A stretch of 64,000 nucleotides of DNA. It comes from Jiangella gansuensis DSM 44835. Its GTDB lineage: Bacteria; Actinomycetota; Actinomycetes; Jiangellales; Jiangellaceae. A model generated the notes under the pieces. It was not told the origin of the DNA, ran no database searches, and was given only the letters and a program-made list of their open reading frames with translations. The position numbers and the translations under genes are program-made. Location: assembly GCF_000515395.1 (NCBI RefSeq), contig NZ_KI911782.1, positions 2,850,606-2,914,605 of the forward strand, given 5' to 3'. Shown in pieces: positions 45,107-53,259 of this stretch (position 1 is its first letter; each line of letters begins with the position of its first letter).

Positions 45107-47302
45107 ATGCCCGCACAGCCAGGTTCCGCGGCGGCGCTCGAGCATGCCCTGCTCACGGGCATCGAGGCGCTGCCGGCGGCGGGCTCCGGCGTGGCTTCGG
45201 CTGGGCTGCTGCGCGGCATCTTCGACGCCCAGGTGACCAGCCGGCACCTGGACGTCGTCGCGCGGGAGCTGCAGGCGGCGGGGCGCGGCTTCTACACGAT
45301 CGGGTCGGCCGGACACGAGAGCAACGCCGTCGTCGCGGCGGCGCTGCGCCCGACCGACCCAGCGCTGCTGCACTACCGTTCCGGCGGGTTCTACGTCGCC
45401 CGGGCGGCCCAGGTGGACGGCTCCACACCGGTACGCGATGTCCTGCAGAGCCTCATGGGCGCCGCGGACGAGCCGATCGCCGGCGGCCGGCACAAGGTGT
45501 TCGGCAATGCCCGGCTCTCGATCATCCCGCAGACCTCCACCATCGCTTCCCACCTGCCGCGGGCGGTCGGTCTGGCGGTGGCGCTGCACCGGGCTCACCG
45601 GCTCGGCGTGGACCCTGGCTGGCCGGCCGACGCCGTCGTCGTCTGCTCCTTCGGTGACGCCTCGGCCAACCACTCCACCGCGGCCGGGGCGGTCAACACC
45701 GCGTTGAACACCGCCTACCGCGGTCTGCCCGTACCGGTCCTGTTCGTCTGCGAGGACAACGGTCTTGGCATCTCGGTGCCCACCCCGGCCGGCTGGGTGG
45801 CATCGGCGTACGGCTCACGGCCCGGCCTGACCTATGTGACGGCCGACGGCTCCGACACCGCCGGGGCACTCAACGCGGCCCAGGAGGCCGTCGGCCTCGT
45901 CCGCGAGCGGCGACGGCCGGTCTTCCTGCACCTGTCCACGGTCCGCTACCTCGGGCACGCCGGCAGCGATGCGGAGATCAGCTACCGCACACACACCGAC
46001 ATCGCCGCCGACCACGCCCGCGACCCCATACTCGGCACCGCCCGAGCACTGGTCGCCGCCGACGCCGCCACGCCGGCCGAGCTCGTGGGCCGGTACCACC
46101 AACTGCGGGCCGAGGTCGACGCCGTCGCCTCCTCCCTGCAGGGCGCCCGGACGCTCCGCTCGGCCGCCGAGATCGTCGCCCCGCTGGCGCCGCGCACGCC
46201 GGATGCCGTTACCCGGGCCGCCGGGCAGCTCTACGACGATGGCCGCGCCGCCGTCCAGGCCACGCTCGCCGAGTCCGTCAACGCCACCCTGGGCGCCGCG
46301 CTGGAGCGCGACCGCCGCGTCGTCGTGTTCGGCGAGGACGTCGGGCGCAAGGGCGGTGTGTACGGAGTGACCCGGGGGCTGGCGCGGCGGTTCGGGCCGG
46401 CACGGGTGTTCGACACTCTGCTGGACGAGCAGTCGATCCTCGGTCTCGGGCTCGGCGCCGGCCTGGCCGGCCTGCTGCCTGTTCCGGAGGTCCAGTACCT
46501 GGCCTACCTGCACAACGCCGAGGACCAGCTGCGGGGCGAGGCGGCGTCGCTGTCGTTCTTCTCCACCGGGCAGTACCGCAACCCGCTGGTGGTGCGCATC
46601 GCCGGGCTGGCCTATCAGCGCGGCTTCGGCGGACACTTCCACAACGACAACGGCGTGGCGGTGCTGCGCGACATCCCCGGCCTGGTGGTCGCGTGCCCGT
46701 CGCGCGGCGACGACGCCGCGGCGATGCTGCGCACGTGCCTGGCCGCCGCTGCCGTCGACGGGACGGTCTCGGCCTTCCTGGAGCCCATCGCGCTCTACCA
46801 CACCCGCGACCTGCATACCGACGGCGACGGCGGGTGGCTCGCGGCCGATGCCGGCGAGCATGTGCCCATCGGCCGGGCCCGCGTCCATGGAGAGGGCTCG
46901 CGCCTTACCGCCGGGTCCGGGTTTGACAATGACAGTGCCGACATCACCATCGTCACCTTCGGCAACGGCGTGCCGATGAGCCTGCGGGTGGCCCGCCGGC
47001 TGGCCGAGCGTGCCATCAGCGCCCGGGTGCTCGACCTGCGCTGGCTGGCCCCGTTGCCGGTCGAGGACATCGTCCGCGAGGCCGCGCTCACCGGCCGGGT
47101 GCTGGTGGCCGACGAGACCCGCCATTCCGGCGGGGTCGGCGAAGGTGTGGTGACCGCGCTGGTCGAGGCCGGCTACACCGGCCGTATCGCGCGGGTCGCC
47201 AGCCATGACAGCTTCGTCCCACTGGGTACCGCGGCAGGCCAGGTCCTGCTCGGTGAGCACGACATCGAGAAGGCGGCCGTGGAGCTGGCCGAGAAGGAGT
47301 GA
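45107..47302 (+). CDS. Fused E1 alpha/beta 2-oxoacid dehydrogenase, probable 2-oxoadipate dehydrogenase E1
   Basis: The product is 731 residues. The N-terminal ~370 are an E1-alpha domain with the thiamine diphosphate motif (VVCSFGDASANHSTAAGAVN). The C-terminal part, from about 385, is an E1-beta domain (RRVVVFGEDVGRKGGVYGVT, VPEVQYLAYLHNAEDQLRGE). Branched-chain-type E1 subunits are usually two proteins; here they are fused. Between an aminoadipate-forming enzyme and glutaryl-CoA dehydrogenase, the expected reaction is 2-oxoadipate to glutaryl-CoA. E2 and E3 must come from elsewhere in the genome. Confidence 0.85.
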   Translation: MPAQPGSAAALEHALLTGIEALPAAGSGVASAGLLRGIFDAQVTSRHLDVVARELQAAGRGFYTIGSAGHESNAVVAAALRPTDPALLHYRSGGFYVARAAQVDGSTPVRDVLQSLMGAADEPIAGGRHKVFGNARLSIIPQTSTIASHLPRAVGLAVALHRAHRLGVDPGWPADAVVVCSFGDASANHSTAAGAVNTALNTAYRGLPVPVLFVCEDNGLGISVPTPAGWVASAYGSRPGLTYVTADGSDTAGALNAAQEAVGLVRERRRPVFLHLSTVRYLGHAGSDAEISYRTHTDIAADHARDPILGTARALVAADAATPAELVGRYHQLRAEVDAVASSLQGARTLRSAAEIVAPLAPRTPDAVTRAAGQLYDDGRAAVQATLAESVNATLGAALERDRRVVVFGEDVGRKGGVYGVTRGLARRFGPARVFDTLLDEQSILGLGLGAGLAGLLPVPEVQYLAYLHNAEDQLRGEAASLSFFSTGQYRNPLVVRIAGLAYQRGFGGHFHNDNGVAVLRDIPGLVVACPSRGDDAAAMLRTCLAAAAVDGTVSAFLEPIALYHTRDLHTDGDGGWLAADAGEHVPIGRARVHGEGSRLTAGSGFDNDSADITIVTFGNGVPMSLRVARRLAERAISARVLDLRWLAPLPVEDIVREAALTGRVLVADETRHSGGVGEGVVTALVEAGYTGRIARVASHDSFVPLGTAAGQVLLGEHDIEKAAVELAEKE

Positions 47303-47304
47303 CC

Positions 47305-48480
47305 ATGGCATCGCCTCTGGAGCTGCTGAGTGTCGAGCACCTGCTCAGCGAGGAGGAACGCGACCTTCGCGACGCCGTGCGACAGTTCGTCGACGACCGC
47401 GTCCGTCCAGGCGTCGCCGACTGGTACGAGGACGGCCTGGACGAGGCGACCGCGCGCTCGCTGGCTTTCGACGCCGGCAAGCTCGGTCTGCTCGGCATGC
47501 ACCTGACCGGGTACGGCTGCGCCGGCACCAACGCCGTCTCATACGGCCTGGCCTGCATGGAGCTGGAGGCCGGCGACTCCGGCATCCGCTCGCTCGTGTC
47601 GGTGCAGGGGTCGCTGGCGATGTTCGCCATCTGGAAATTCGGCTCGGAGGAGCAGAAGCAGCGCTGGCTCCCCGGTATGGCCGCCGGCGAGCTGATCGGG
47701 TGCTTCGGCCTGACCGAGCCCGACTTCGGCTCCAACCCGGCCGGCATGCGCACCCGGGCCCGCCGTGACGGCGACGAGTGGGTGCTCGACGGCACCAAGA
47801 TGTGGATCACCAACGGCACCATCGCCGACGTCGCCGTCGTGTGGGCACGGACCTCCGACGACGGCGCGGTGCGCGGCTTCCTGGTGCCCGCCGGCACGCC
47901 CGGGTTCTCCGCACCGAAGATCGGCAAGAAACTGTCGCTGCGGGCGTCGGTCACCAGCGAGCTGGTCCTCGACGGCGTCCGGCTGCCGGCCGACGCCGTC
48001 CTGCCGGAGGTGAGCGGCCTTCGCGGCCCGCTGTCGTGCCTGAACGAGGCGCGGTTCGGCATCGTCTTCGGTGCGCTCGGTGCTGCTCGCGACTGTCTGC
48101 ACGCGGCGCTGGACTACGCCTCGACCCGTGACGTTTTCGACCGGCCGCTCGCCTCGTTCCAGCTCACCCAGGCCAAGCTCGCCGACATGGCGCTGGAGCT
48201 GCAGAAGGGGTTCCTGCTGGCGCTGCACCTCGGTCGTCTCAAGGACGCCGGCACGCTCGAACCGGCGCAGATCAGCATCGGCAAGCTCAACAACGTCCGC
48301 GAGGCGCTGGCCATCGCCCGCGAGTGCCGCACCATTCTGGGCGCCAACGGCATCACGCTGGAATACCCCGTGCTCCGGCACGCCAACAATCTCGAATCGG
48401 TGCTCACCTACGAAGGCACCAGCGAAGTGCACCAACTCGTCATCGGTCAGGCTCTGACCGGCCGCGCCGCATTCAGCTGA
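47305..48480 (+). CDS. Glutaryl-CoA dehydrogenase-like acyl-CoA dehydrogenase
   Basis: The product is 391 residues. ATG 47305 is 2 nt after the E1 stop with AAGGAG upstream. Motifs closer to glutaryl-CoA dehydrogenase than to ordinary acyl-CoA dehydrogenases are SVQGSLAMFAIWKFGSEEQK, GELIGCFGLTEPDFGSNPAG, LNEARFGIVFGALGAARDCL and ARECRTILGANGI. The catalytic Glu lies in LTYEGTSEVHQLVIG. The FAD enzyme oxidises and decarboxylates glutaryl-CoA to crotonyl-CoA, completing the lysine route encoded upstream. Confidence 0.88.
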   Translation: MASPLELLSVEHLLSEEERDLRDAVRQFVDDRVRPGVADWYEDGLDEATARSLAFDAGKLGLLGMHLTGYGCAGTNAVSYGLACMELEAGDSGIRSLVSVQGSLAMFAIWKFGSEEQKQRWLPGMAAGELIGCFGLTEPDFGSNPAGMRTRARRDGDEWVLDGTKMWITNGTIADVAVVWARTSDDGAVRGFLVPAGTPGFSAPKIGKKLSLRASVTSELVLDGVRLPADAVLPEVSGLRGPLSCLNEARFGIVFGALGAARDCLHAALDYASTRDVFDRPLASFQLTQAKLADMALELQKGFLLALHLGRLKDAGTLEPAQISIGKLNNVREALAIARECRTILGANGITLEYPVLRHANNLESVLTYEGTSEVHQLVIGQALTGRAAFS

Positions 48481-48636
48481 CCCCGTTTCGGCTGACGCGC
48501 CAATGCACGAGGCACCGTTGCGGGATCGCATTGTTGTGCGACCATTCCCGTCACTCACGGTGACGCTTCACTTCAGGTGACGATTTGCGTCGCACTCCGT
48601 AGACGCAGCCTTCTGAACAGTGACTTTGGCGCATTA

Positions 48637-48652
48637 CGTGATGCAGATCACG
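48637..48652 (+). promoter_or_regulatory. CRP-family-like site upstream of the glycosyltransferase gene
   Basis: CGTGATGCAGATCACG is a perfect 6-bp-arm palindrome of the form GTGA-N6-TCAC, the frame of CRP/FNR-family binding sites. It lies about 140 nt ahead of the glycosyltransferase start, within the 48481-48794 intergenic region, which otherwise shows no gene. Confidence 0.45.
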
Positions 48653-48794
48653 CCGTTTCGCCATGCGTCGCCGCGTGTAGCGAGTTACCTTCAGCATCGA
48701 GTCAACGCCATCGTCATGAATGGCGATCACGGGGAATTGAGCCGGCCCGGGTCCCTGCCCGGTCGCGCTCGGGGGGAAATCGGGGAAAACTGTC

Positions 48795-49898
48795 ATGCGC
48801 AGCAGCCTGCGCGGATTCGACGTGCCGGACATCCGGGTCACCGTCGTCATTCCGGCACACAACGAGGAACGTCGCATCGCCGCGGCGCTCGATTCGCTCC
48901 GGGCTCAGACCCGCCGGCCCGACCATGTCATCGTCGTCGCCGACAACTGCGTCGACGGCACCGTCGCGGTCGCGCGCACCCGGCGCCGGGTCGAGGTCGT
49001 CGAAACCGCCGGCAACACGCACAAGAAGGCCGGCGCACTGAACCAGGTGCTGGCCGAGGTGCTACCCCGGCTGCGGCCGCGTGACCTGGTCCTGGTCATG
49101 GACGCCGACTCCACGCTCGCCCCGGCGTTCCTGCAGGTCGCCGTCGACACTCTGCGTGGCGACGACGGTATCGGCGCGGTCGGCGGGATCTTCCTCGGCG
49201 AGCCCGGCGCGGGTCTGCTCGGCGAACTCCAGCGCAACGAGTACGCCCGGTACCAGCGCCAGATCGCCCGCCGCGCCGGCGAGGCCATGGTGCTGACCGG
49301 GACCGCCACCCTGCACCGGGTGGACGTGCTGCGCCGGCTCCAGCTGCGGCGGGGTCAGGTGTACGACACCGGCGCCCTCACCGAGGACAACGAGATCACC
49401 CTGGCGATCAAATCGATGGGGCTGCGCTGCGTGTCGCCGCGGGAATGCATCGTCGTCACCGAGGTCATGCCGACCTGGCCCGACCTGTGGCGGCAGCGGA
49501 TGCGCTGGCAGCGCGGCGCCCTGGAGAACCTGCGTGCCTACGGTCTGAACCGGGTGACGCGCCCGTACGCGCTGCAGCAGGCGGGAATGACGCTCGGCGT
49601 CGTCGCGATGTGGCTCTATCTCGTCTTCACCGTGTACCTGGTCGCGACCGGTCAGTTTGGCCTACAGCCGTTCTGGGCCGCGCTGGGCCTGATCTTCGTC
49701 GCCGAACGGGTGGTCACCGTCTGGCACCGCGGGCGCGGTGCGCGGCTGCTCTCGGCGACGTTGGTGATCGAATGGTTCTACGACCTGGTTCTCCAGGCCG
49801 TGCTCATCCGATCAGTCATCGACGTGGTCCAGCGCCGTCAGGCGACCTGGCACCACGTCACGACCGACCAACCGCCACTGACGCCGGCTCGGTCCTGA
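48795..49898 (+). CDS. Family 2 glycosyltransferase, processive polysaccharide synthase-like
   Basis: The product is 367 residues. GT2 motifs are complete: TVVIPAHNEERRIAAALDSL, VIVVADNCVDGT, VLVMDADSTLAP (metal-binding DAD), GALTEDNEITLAI (catalytic TED) and RQRMRWQRGALENL (Q-x-x-R-W of processive synthases). Two or three membrane helices follow (TLGVVAMWLYLVFTVYLVAT and beyond). The arrangement resembles poly-N-acetylglucosamine or hyaluronan-type synthases but with fewer membrane segments. It is followed after 32 nt by the LAATG mini-protein gene. Confidence 0.9.
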   Translation: MRSSLRGFDVPDIRVTVVIPAHNEERRIAAALDSLRAQTRRPDHVIVVADNCVDGTVAVARTRRRVEVVETAGNTHKKAGALNQVLAEVLPRLRPRDLVLVMDADSTLAPAFLQVAVDTLRGDDGIGAVGGIFLGEPGAGLLGELQRNEYARYQRQIARRAGEAMVLTGTATLHRVDVLRRLQLRRGQVYDTGALTEDNEITLAIKSMGLRCVSPRECIVVTEVMPTWPDLWRQRMRWQRGALENLRAYGLNRVTRPYALQQAGMTLGVVAMWLYLVFTVYLVATGQFGLQPFWAALGLIFVAERVVTVWHRGRGARLLSATLVIEWFYDLVLQAVLIRSVIDVVQRRQATWHHVTTDQPPLTPARS

Positions 49899-49930
49899 AC
49901 GAAGCACTCCAACGGGGGGAATCACACACC

Positions 49931-50116
49931 ATGTACAACGGCAACTCGTTCACCGGCGGCGGCGCCGTCGGCGGCGGCGGGGTCAGCGGCGGCCTGGCTG
50001 CCACCGGCTCGCCCGTCATGCAACTCATCGCTCTGGTGGTTGGCCTGGCCACGGTCGGCTACCTGCTGCTCGCGGTACGCAACCTGCTGCCGGCCCGGCG
50101 CCGCCCGGCCGCCTGA
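49931..50116 (+). CDS. 61-residue LAATG sorting-signal mini-protein
   Basis: The whole protein is a Gly-rich N-terminus (residues 1-21), LAATG at 22-26, a hydrophobic helix at 29-49 (VMQLIALVVGLATVGYLLLA) and a basic tail (RRR, 56-58). That is the layout of a class E sortase cell-wall sorting signal (LAxTG), but there is no N-terminal signal peptide and almost no mature protein. A GGGGGAA box lies 11 nt before the ATG. It follows the glycosyltransferase gene in the same orientation and is probably co-transcribed. Confidence 0.8.
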   Translation: MYNGNSFTGGGAVGGGGVSGGLAATGSPVMQLIALVVGLATVGYLLLAVRNLLPARRRPAA

Positions 50117-50143
50117 CCCTCAGCACACGAGCCCGGGCCGGCC

Positions 50144-50584
50144 TCAGCCGGTCATCGGACGGTTCTCGTACGCCGTCGACAGCACGATGGTGGTGCGGGT
50201 GGAGACGTTCGCCGACGAACGGATGCGAGCCAGTAGGTCCTCCAGGTCCAGCGGCCGCGCCACCCGCACCTTGAGGATGTAGTTCTCCTCACCGGCGACG
50301 GAGTAGCATGCCTCGATCTCCGGGATGCCGGACAGCCGGTCCGGTGAGTCGTCCGGCTGGCTGGGATCGATCGGCTTGATGGAGATGAACGCCGTCAGCG
50401 GGAACCCGACGGCCTCGTGGTCGACGACGGCGGAGTAGCCGCGGATGACGCCGCGCTCCTCGAGCCGCCGGACCCGCTGGTGAACGGCGGACGTGGACAG
50501 GCCGGTGGCCTTGCCCAGGTCGGTGTAGCTCATCCGGCCGTCCTGCATCAGCAGCGCGACGATCTTCCGGTCGATGTCCTCCAC
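50144..50584 (-). CDS. Lrp/AsnC-family transcriptional regulator
   Basis: The product is 146 residues from GTG 50584. The helix-turn-helix is MSYTDLGKATGLSTSAVHQR and the C-terminal RAM (effector-binding) domain includes VAGEENYILKVRVARPLDLE. Lrp-type proteins sense amino acids. It converges on the LAATG gene and is divergent from a class V aminotransferase gene 72 bp away, a natural target. The lysine operon 2 kb upstream is another possible target. Confidence 0.93.
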   Translation of the reverse strand: MEDIDRKIVALLMQDGRMSYTDLGKATGLSTSAVHQRVRRLEERGVIRGYSAVVDHEAVGFPLTAFISIKPIDPSQPDDSPDRLSGIPEIEACYSVAGEENYILKVRVARPLDLEDLLARIRSSANVSTRTTIVLSTAYENRPMTG

Positions 50585-50656
50585 GGGTGCACTCTAGCGG
50601 CGTGCCTGGTCGGACGCCGTTCCGGCGCGCTGGAGCGATCCTGGCACGATGGCGGG

Positions 50657-51694
50657 GTGGACATCGACACCGCGCGCACTCTCTTCCGTCCCGACCCCGG
50701 CTGGCTCAACACCGCCAGCTACGGCCTGCCACCGACCCCGGCGTGGGACGCCCTGCAGGCCGCGCTCGACGAGTGGCGCCACGGTCGCGTCTCGTGGGAA
50801 GGCTGGGGCGAGTCCACGGCTCGCGCGCGGGCCGCGTTCGCCCGGCTCGTCGGCGCCGCGGAATCCGACGTGTCCACCGGCGCACAGGTGTCGCAGCTGG
50901 TCGGGCAGATCGCGGCCTCGGTTCCGGCCGACGCCACCGTGCTCGCACCGGCGGAGGAGTTCACCTCCAACCTGTTCCCGTGGCTGGCGCAGCAGCACCG
51001 CGGCGTCACCGTCCGCACCGTCCCGGCGCGGGAGCTGGCCGCCGCCGTCGACCGGTCCACGGAGGTCGTCGCGTTCAGCCTGGTGCAGTCGGCCACCGGC
51101 GACGTCGCCGACGCGTCCTCGGTGGCGGCCGCCGCCAGAGCGGCCGGCGCCATCACGGTCGTCGACGCCACCCAGGCGTGCGGCTGGCTGCCCGTCGACG
51201 CCGCGGCGTTCGACGCCGTCGTGGTGGGTGCGTACAAGTGGCTGCTCAGCCCTCGCGGCACGGCGTTCCTCGCGACGACGCCGGAACTGCGGGAGCGCAT
51301 CGTCCCGTCGCAGTCCGGCTGGTGGGCCGGCGACGACCCGCACACCTCCTACTACGGACCGCCGCTGCGACTGGCCGAGGACGCCCGCCGGCTCGACCTC
51401 TCCCCCGCCTGGTTCAGCTGGGTCGGCACCGCGCCGGCACTGGAACTCCTGGCCGACGTCGGTGTGGCGACGGTCAACGCGTGGGACGTCGGCCTGGCCA
51501 ACCGGTTCCGCGCCGGGCTCGGCCTGCCGCCGGGCGACTCCGCCATCGTCTCCGTCGACGTCCCCGACGCAGCGGCGCGCCTGGCCGCCGCGGGGATCCG
51601 GGCCGCCGTGCGGGACGGCCGGCTGCGCGCGTCGTTCCACCTCTACACCACCACCGACGACGTCGACCGGGCGATCGAAGCGCTGGCCGGGTGA
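50657..51694 (+). CDS. Aminotransferase class V-fold PLP enzyme
   Basis: The product is 345 residues from GTG 50657. Fold type I features are WLNTASYGLPPTPAWDALQA, the Asp that pairs with PLP nitrogen in TVVDATQACGWLPV and the PLP lysine in VVVGAYKWLLSPRG. The class includes cysteine desulfurases, kynureninases and serine-pyruvate aminotransferases; no cysteine-desulfurase loop is apparent, so the substrate is open. CACGAT just upstream could be the -10 box of a leaderless transcript. It is divergent from the Lrp gene. Confidence 0.88.
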   Translation: MDIDTARTLFRPDPGWLNTASYGLPPTPAWDALQAALDEWRHGRVSWEGWGESTARARAAFARLVGAAESDVSTGAQVSQLVGQIAASVPADATVLAPAEEFTSNLFPWLAQQHRGVTVRTVPARELAAAVDRSTEVVAFSLVQSATGDVADASSVAAAARAAGAITVVDATQACGWLPVDAAAFDAVVVGAYKWLLSPRGTAFLATTPELRERIVPSQSGWWAGDDPHTSYYGPPLRLAEDARRLDLSPAWFSWVGTAPALELLADVGVATVNAWDVGLANRFRAGLGLPPGDSAIVSVDVPDAAARLAAAGIRAAVRDGRLRASFHLYTTTDDVDRAIEALAG

Positions 51695-51824
51695 GTCGTC
51701 GGCTGTCACACCGGGCCGCCGGGATTCGTCTCCATGGTGCAGACCCTCGATCGCCGGACGTTGTCGGTGCCTCTCGGCAGACTGGGCCCGGGCGATCGAA
51801 CTCAGGACGGGATGGAGACACACC

Positions 51825-53183
51825 ATGAACCACTTCGACGGATTCCGAGCCACCCTGGCCGGCCAGGCCTTCGCGCCCGGCGACGACGGCTACGAGGACG
51901 TCCGGAGGCCGTGGAACCTGCTCATCGACCAGCGGCCGGCGCTGGTGGTGCTGGCCGGCTCGGTCGCCGACGTCCAGGCCACGGTGCGGCTCGCGACGGA
52001 ACGGGGGCTGCCGCTGGCGGTGCAGTCGTCCGGGCACGGCGCGGTGCACCCGTGTGACGACGGCGTCGTGCTCAACGTGTCGCGGCTCACCGGGGTCGCC
52101 GTCGACGCCGACGCCCAGGTCGCGAGCATCGACGCCGGCGCGCGCTGGCGGGCGGTCCTCGAGGCTGCCGCGCCGCACGAGCTGGCGGGGCTGTCCGGCA
52201 CCGCCCCGACGGTCGGCGCGGTCGGCTACACCCTCGGCGGCGGGCTGGGCCTGCTGCTGCGACGGTACGGATTCGCCGCCGACAGCGTGCTGGCCGCCGA
52301 CGTCGTCACGGCCGACGGCACGCTGGTCCACGCCAGCGAGACGGAGAACCCCGAGCTGCTGTGGGCGCTCAAGGGCGGCAGCGGCAACTTCGGCGTGGTC
52401 ACCCGGCTGCAGGTGCGGCTGTACCACGTGCCATTGGTGCAGACCGGCATGGCCGTCTACCCCGGCGACCGGGCCGCGGAGGTCCTGGCCACCTGGGCGG
52501 ACTGGACCGGCTCGGTCTCCGACGACGTCACCTCCGCCGCCATGGTCATGTCCGTGCCGCCGCTGCCGTCGGTCCCGGAGCCGATGCGCGGCCAGCATGT
52601 CGTCATGGTGCGCGCCACCATCGCCGGCGGGGACGGCGCCGAGCTCGACGCGCTGCGCTCCGCGCTCGGCACTCCGCTGATGGACGGGTTCCGCACAGCC
52701 ACCTACCTGGAGGCGGCGCTGTCGGGCATGGAGCCCACCGATCCGATGCCGTCTACCGGGGACAGCGCCCTGCTCGACGAGCTGTCACCGGCCGCCGTCG
52801 ACACGCTGCTCGAGCTGACAGCGCCCGGCTCCCCCGTTCCCGGGGTGGAGATCCGGCACCTGGGCGGCGCGGCCGCGAAGGATCCCGAGCAGCCCAGCGC
52901 GGTGTCCCACCGCGACGCCCGCTACGTCGCCGCCGCCAACGCCCTCGCACCGACGCCGGAGCAGCTGGCCGTGGTCCGGCAGCGGCTCGCCGACGGGTTC
53001 GGCGCGCTGGAGCCGCACACCCGGCCGGGCAGGCTCGTGAACTTCATGCCGGCCCGCAGCACGCCCGAGACCGTCCAGGCCGCGTTCTCCCCGGCGGCCT
53101 ACCAGCGGCTGCGCGAGGTGAAGCGGACCTACGACCCGAGCAACGTCTTCCGCTTCAACCACAACATCCCGCCCGCACCCTGA
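51825..53183 (+). CDS. FAD-binding (BBE-like) oxidoreductase
   Basis: The product is 452 residues. ATG 51825 has GGAG 7 nt upstream, and the homologous region starts here. The PCMH-type FAD domain shows LPLAVQSSGHGAV with the His used for covalent FAD in this family. The usual second anchor Cys is replaced (LSGTAPTVGAVGYTLGGGLG), so attachment would be monocovalent. The C-terminal BBE element is YDPSNVFRFNHNIPP. Members oxidise alcohols, sugars or alkaloids; the substrate is not evident. Confidence 0.9.
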   Translation: MNHFDGFRATLAGQAFAPGDDGYEDVRRPWNLLIDQRPALVVLAGSVADVQATVRLATERGLPLAVQSSGHGAVHPCDDGVVLNVSRLTGVAVDADAQVASIDAGARWRAVLEAAAPHELAGLSGTAPTVGAVGYTLGGGLGLLLRRYGFAADSVLAADVVTADGTLVHASETENPELLWALKGGSGNFGVVTRLQVRLYHVPLVQTGMAVYPGDRAAEVLATWADWTGSVSDDVTSAAMVMSVPPLPSVPEPMRGQHVVMVRATIAGGDGAELDALRSALGTPLMDGFRTATYLEAALSGMEPTDPMPSTGDSALLDELSPAAVDTLLELTAPGSPVPGVEIRHLGGAAAKDPEQPSAVSHRDARYVAAANALAPTPEQLAVVRQRLADGFGALEPHTRPGRLVNFMPARSTPETVQAAFSPAAYQRLREVKRTYDPSNVFRFNHNIPPAP

Positions 53184-53206
53184 CCCTCGCCGCCGGCCGG
53201 CACCCG

Positions 53207-53259
53207 GTGATCAACAGGGCGCTCGCCCCCTTCCGGGGGTGCGGCTCCCTGTTGATCAC
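53207..53259. terminator. Bidirectional terminator palindrome
   Basis: GTGATCAACAGGG (53207-53219) pairs perfectly with CCCTGTTGATCAC (53247-53259), and an inner CCCCC/GGGGG hairpin fills the loop. It lies between convergent genes and contains the stop codon of the M24 peptidase (53256-53258). Confidence 0.85.
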
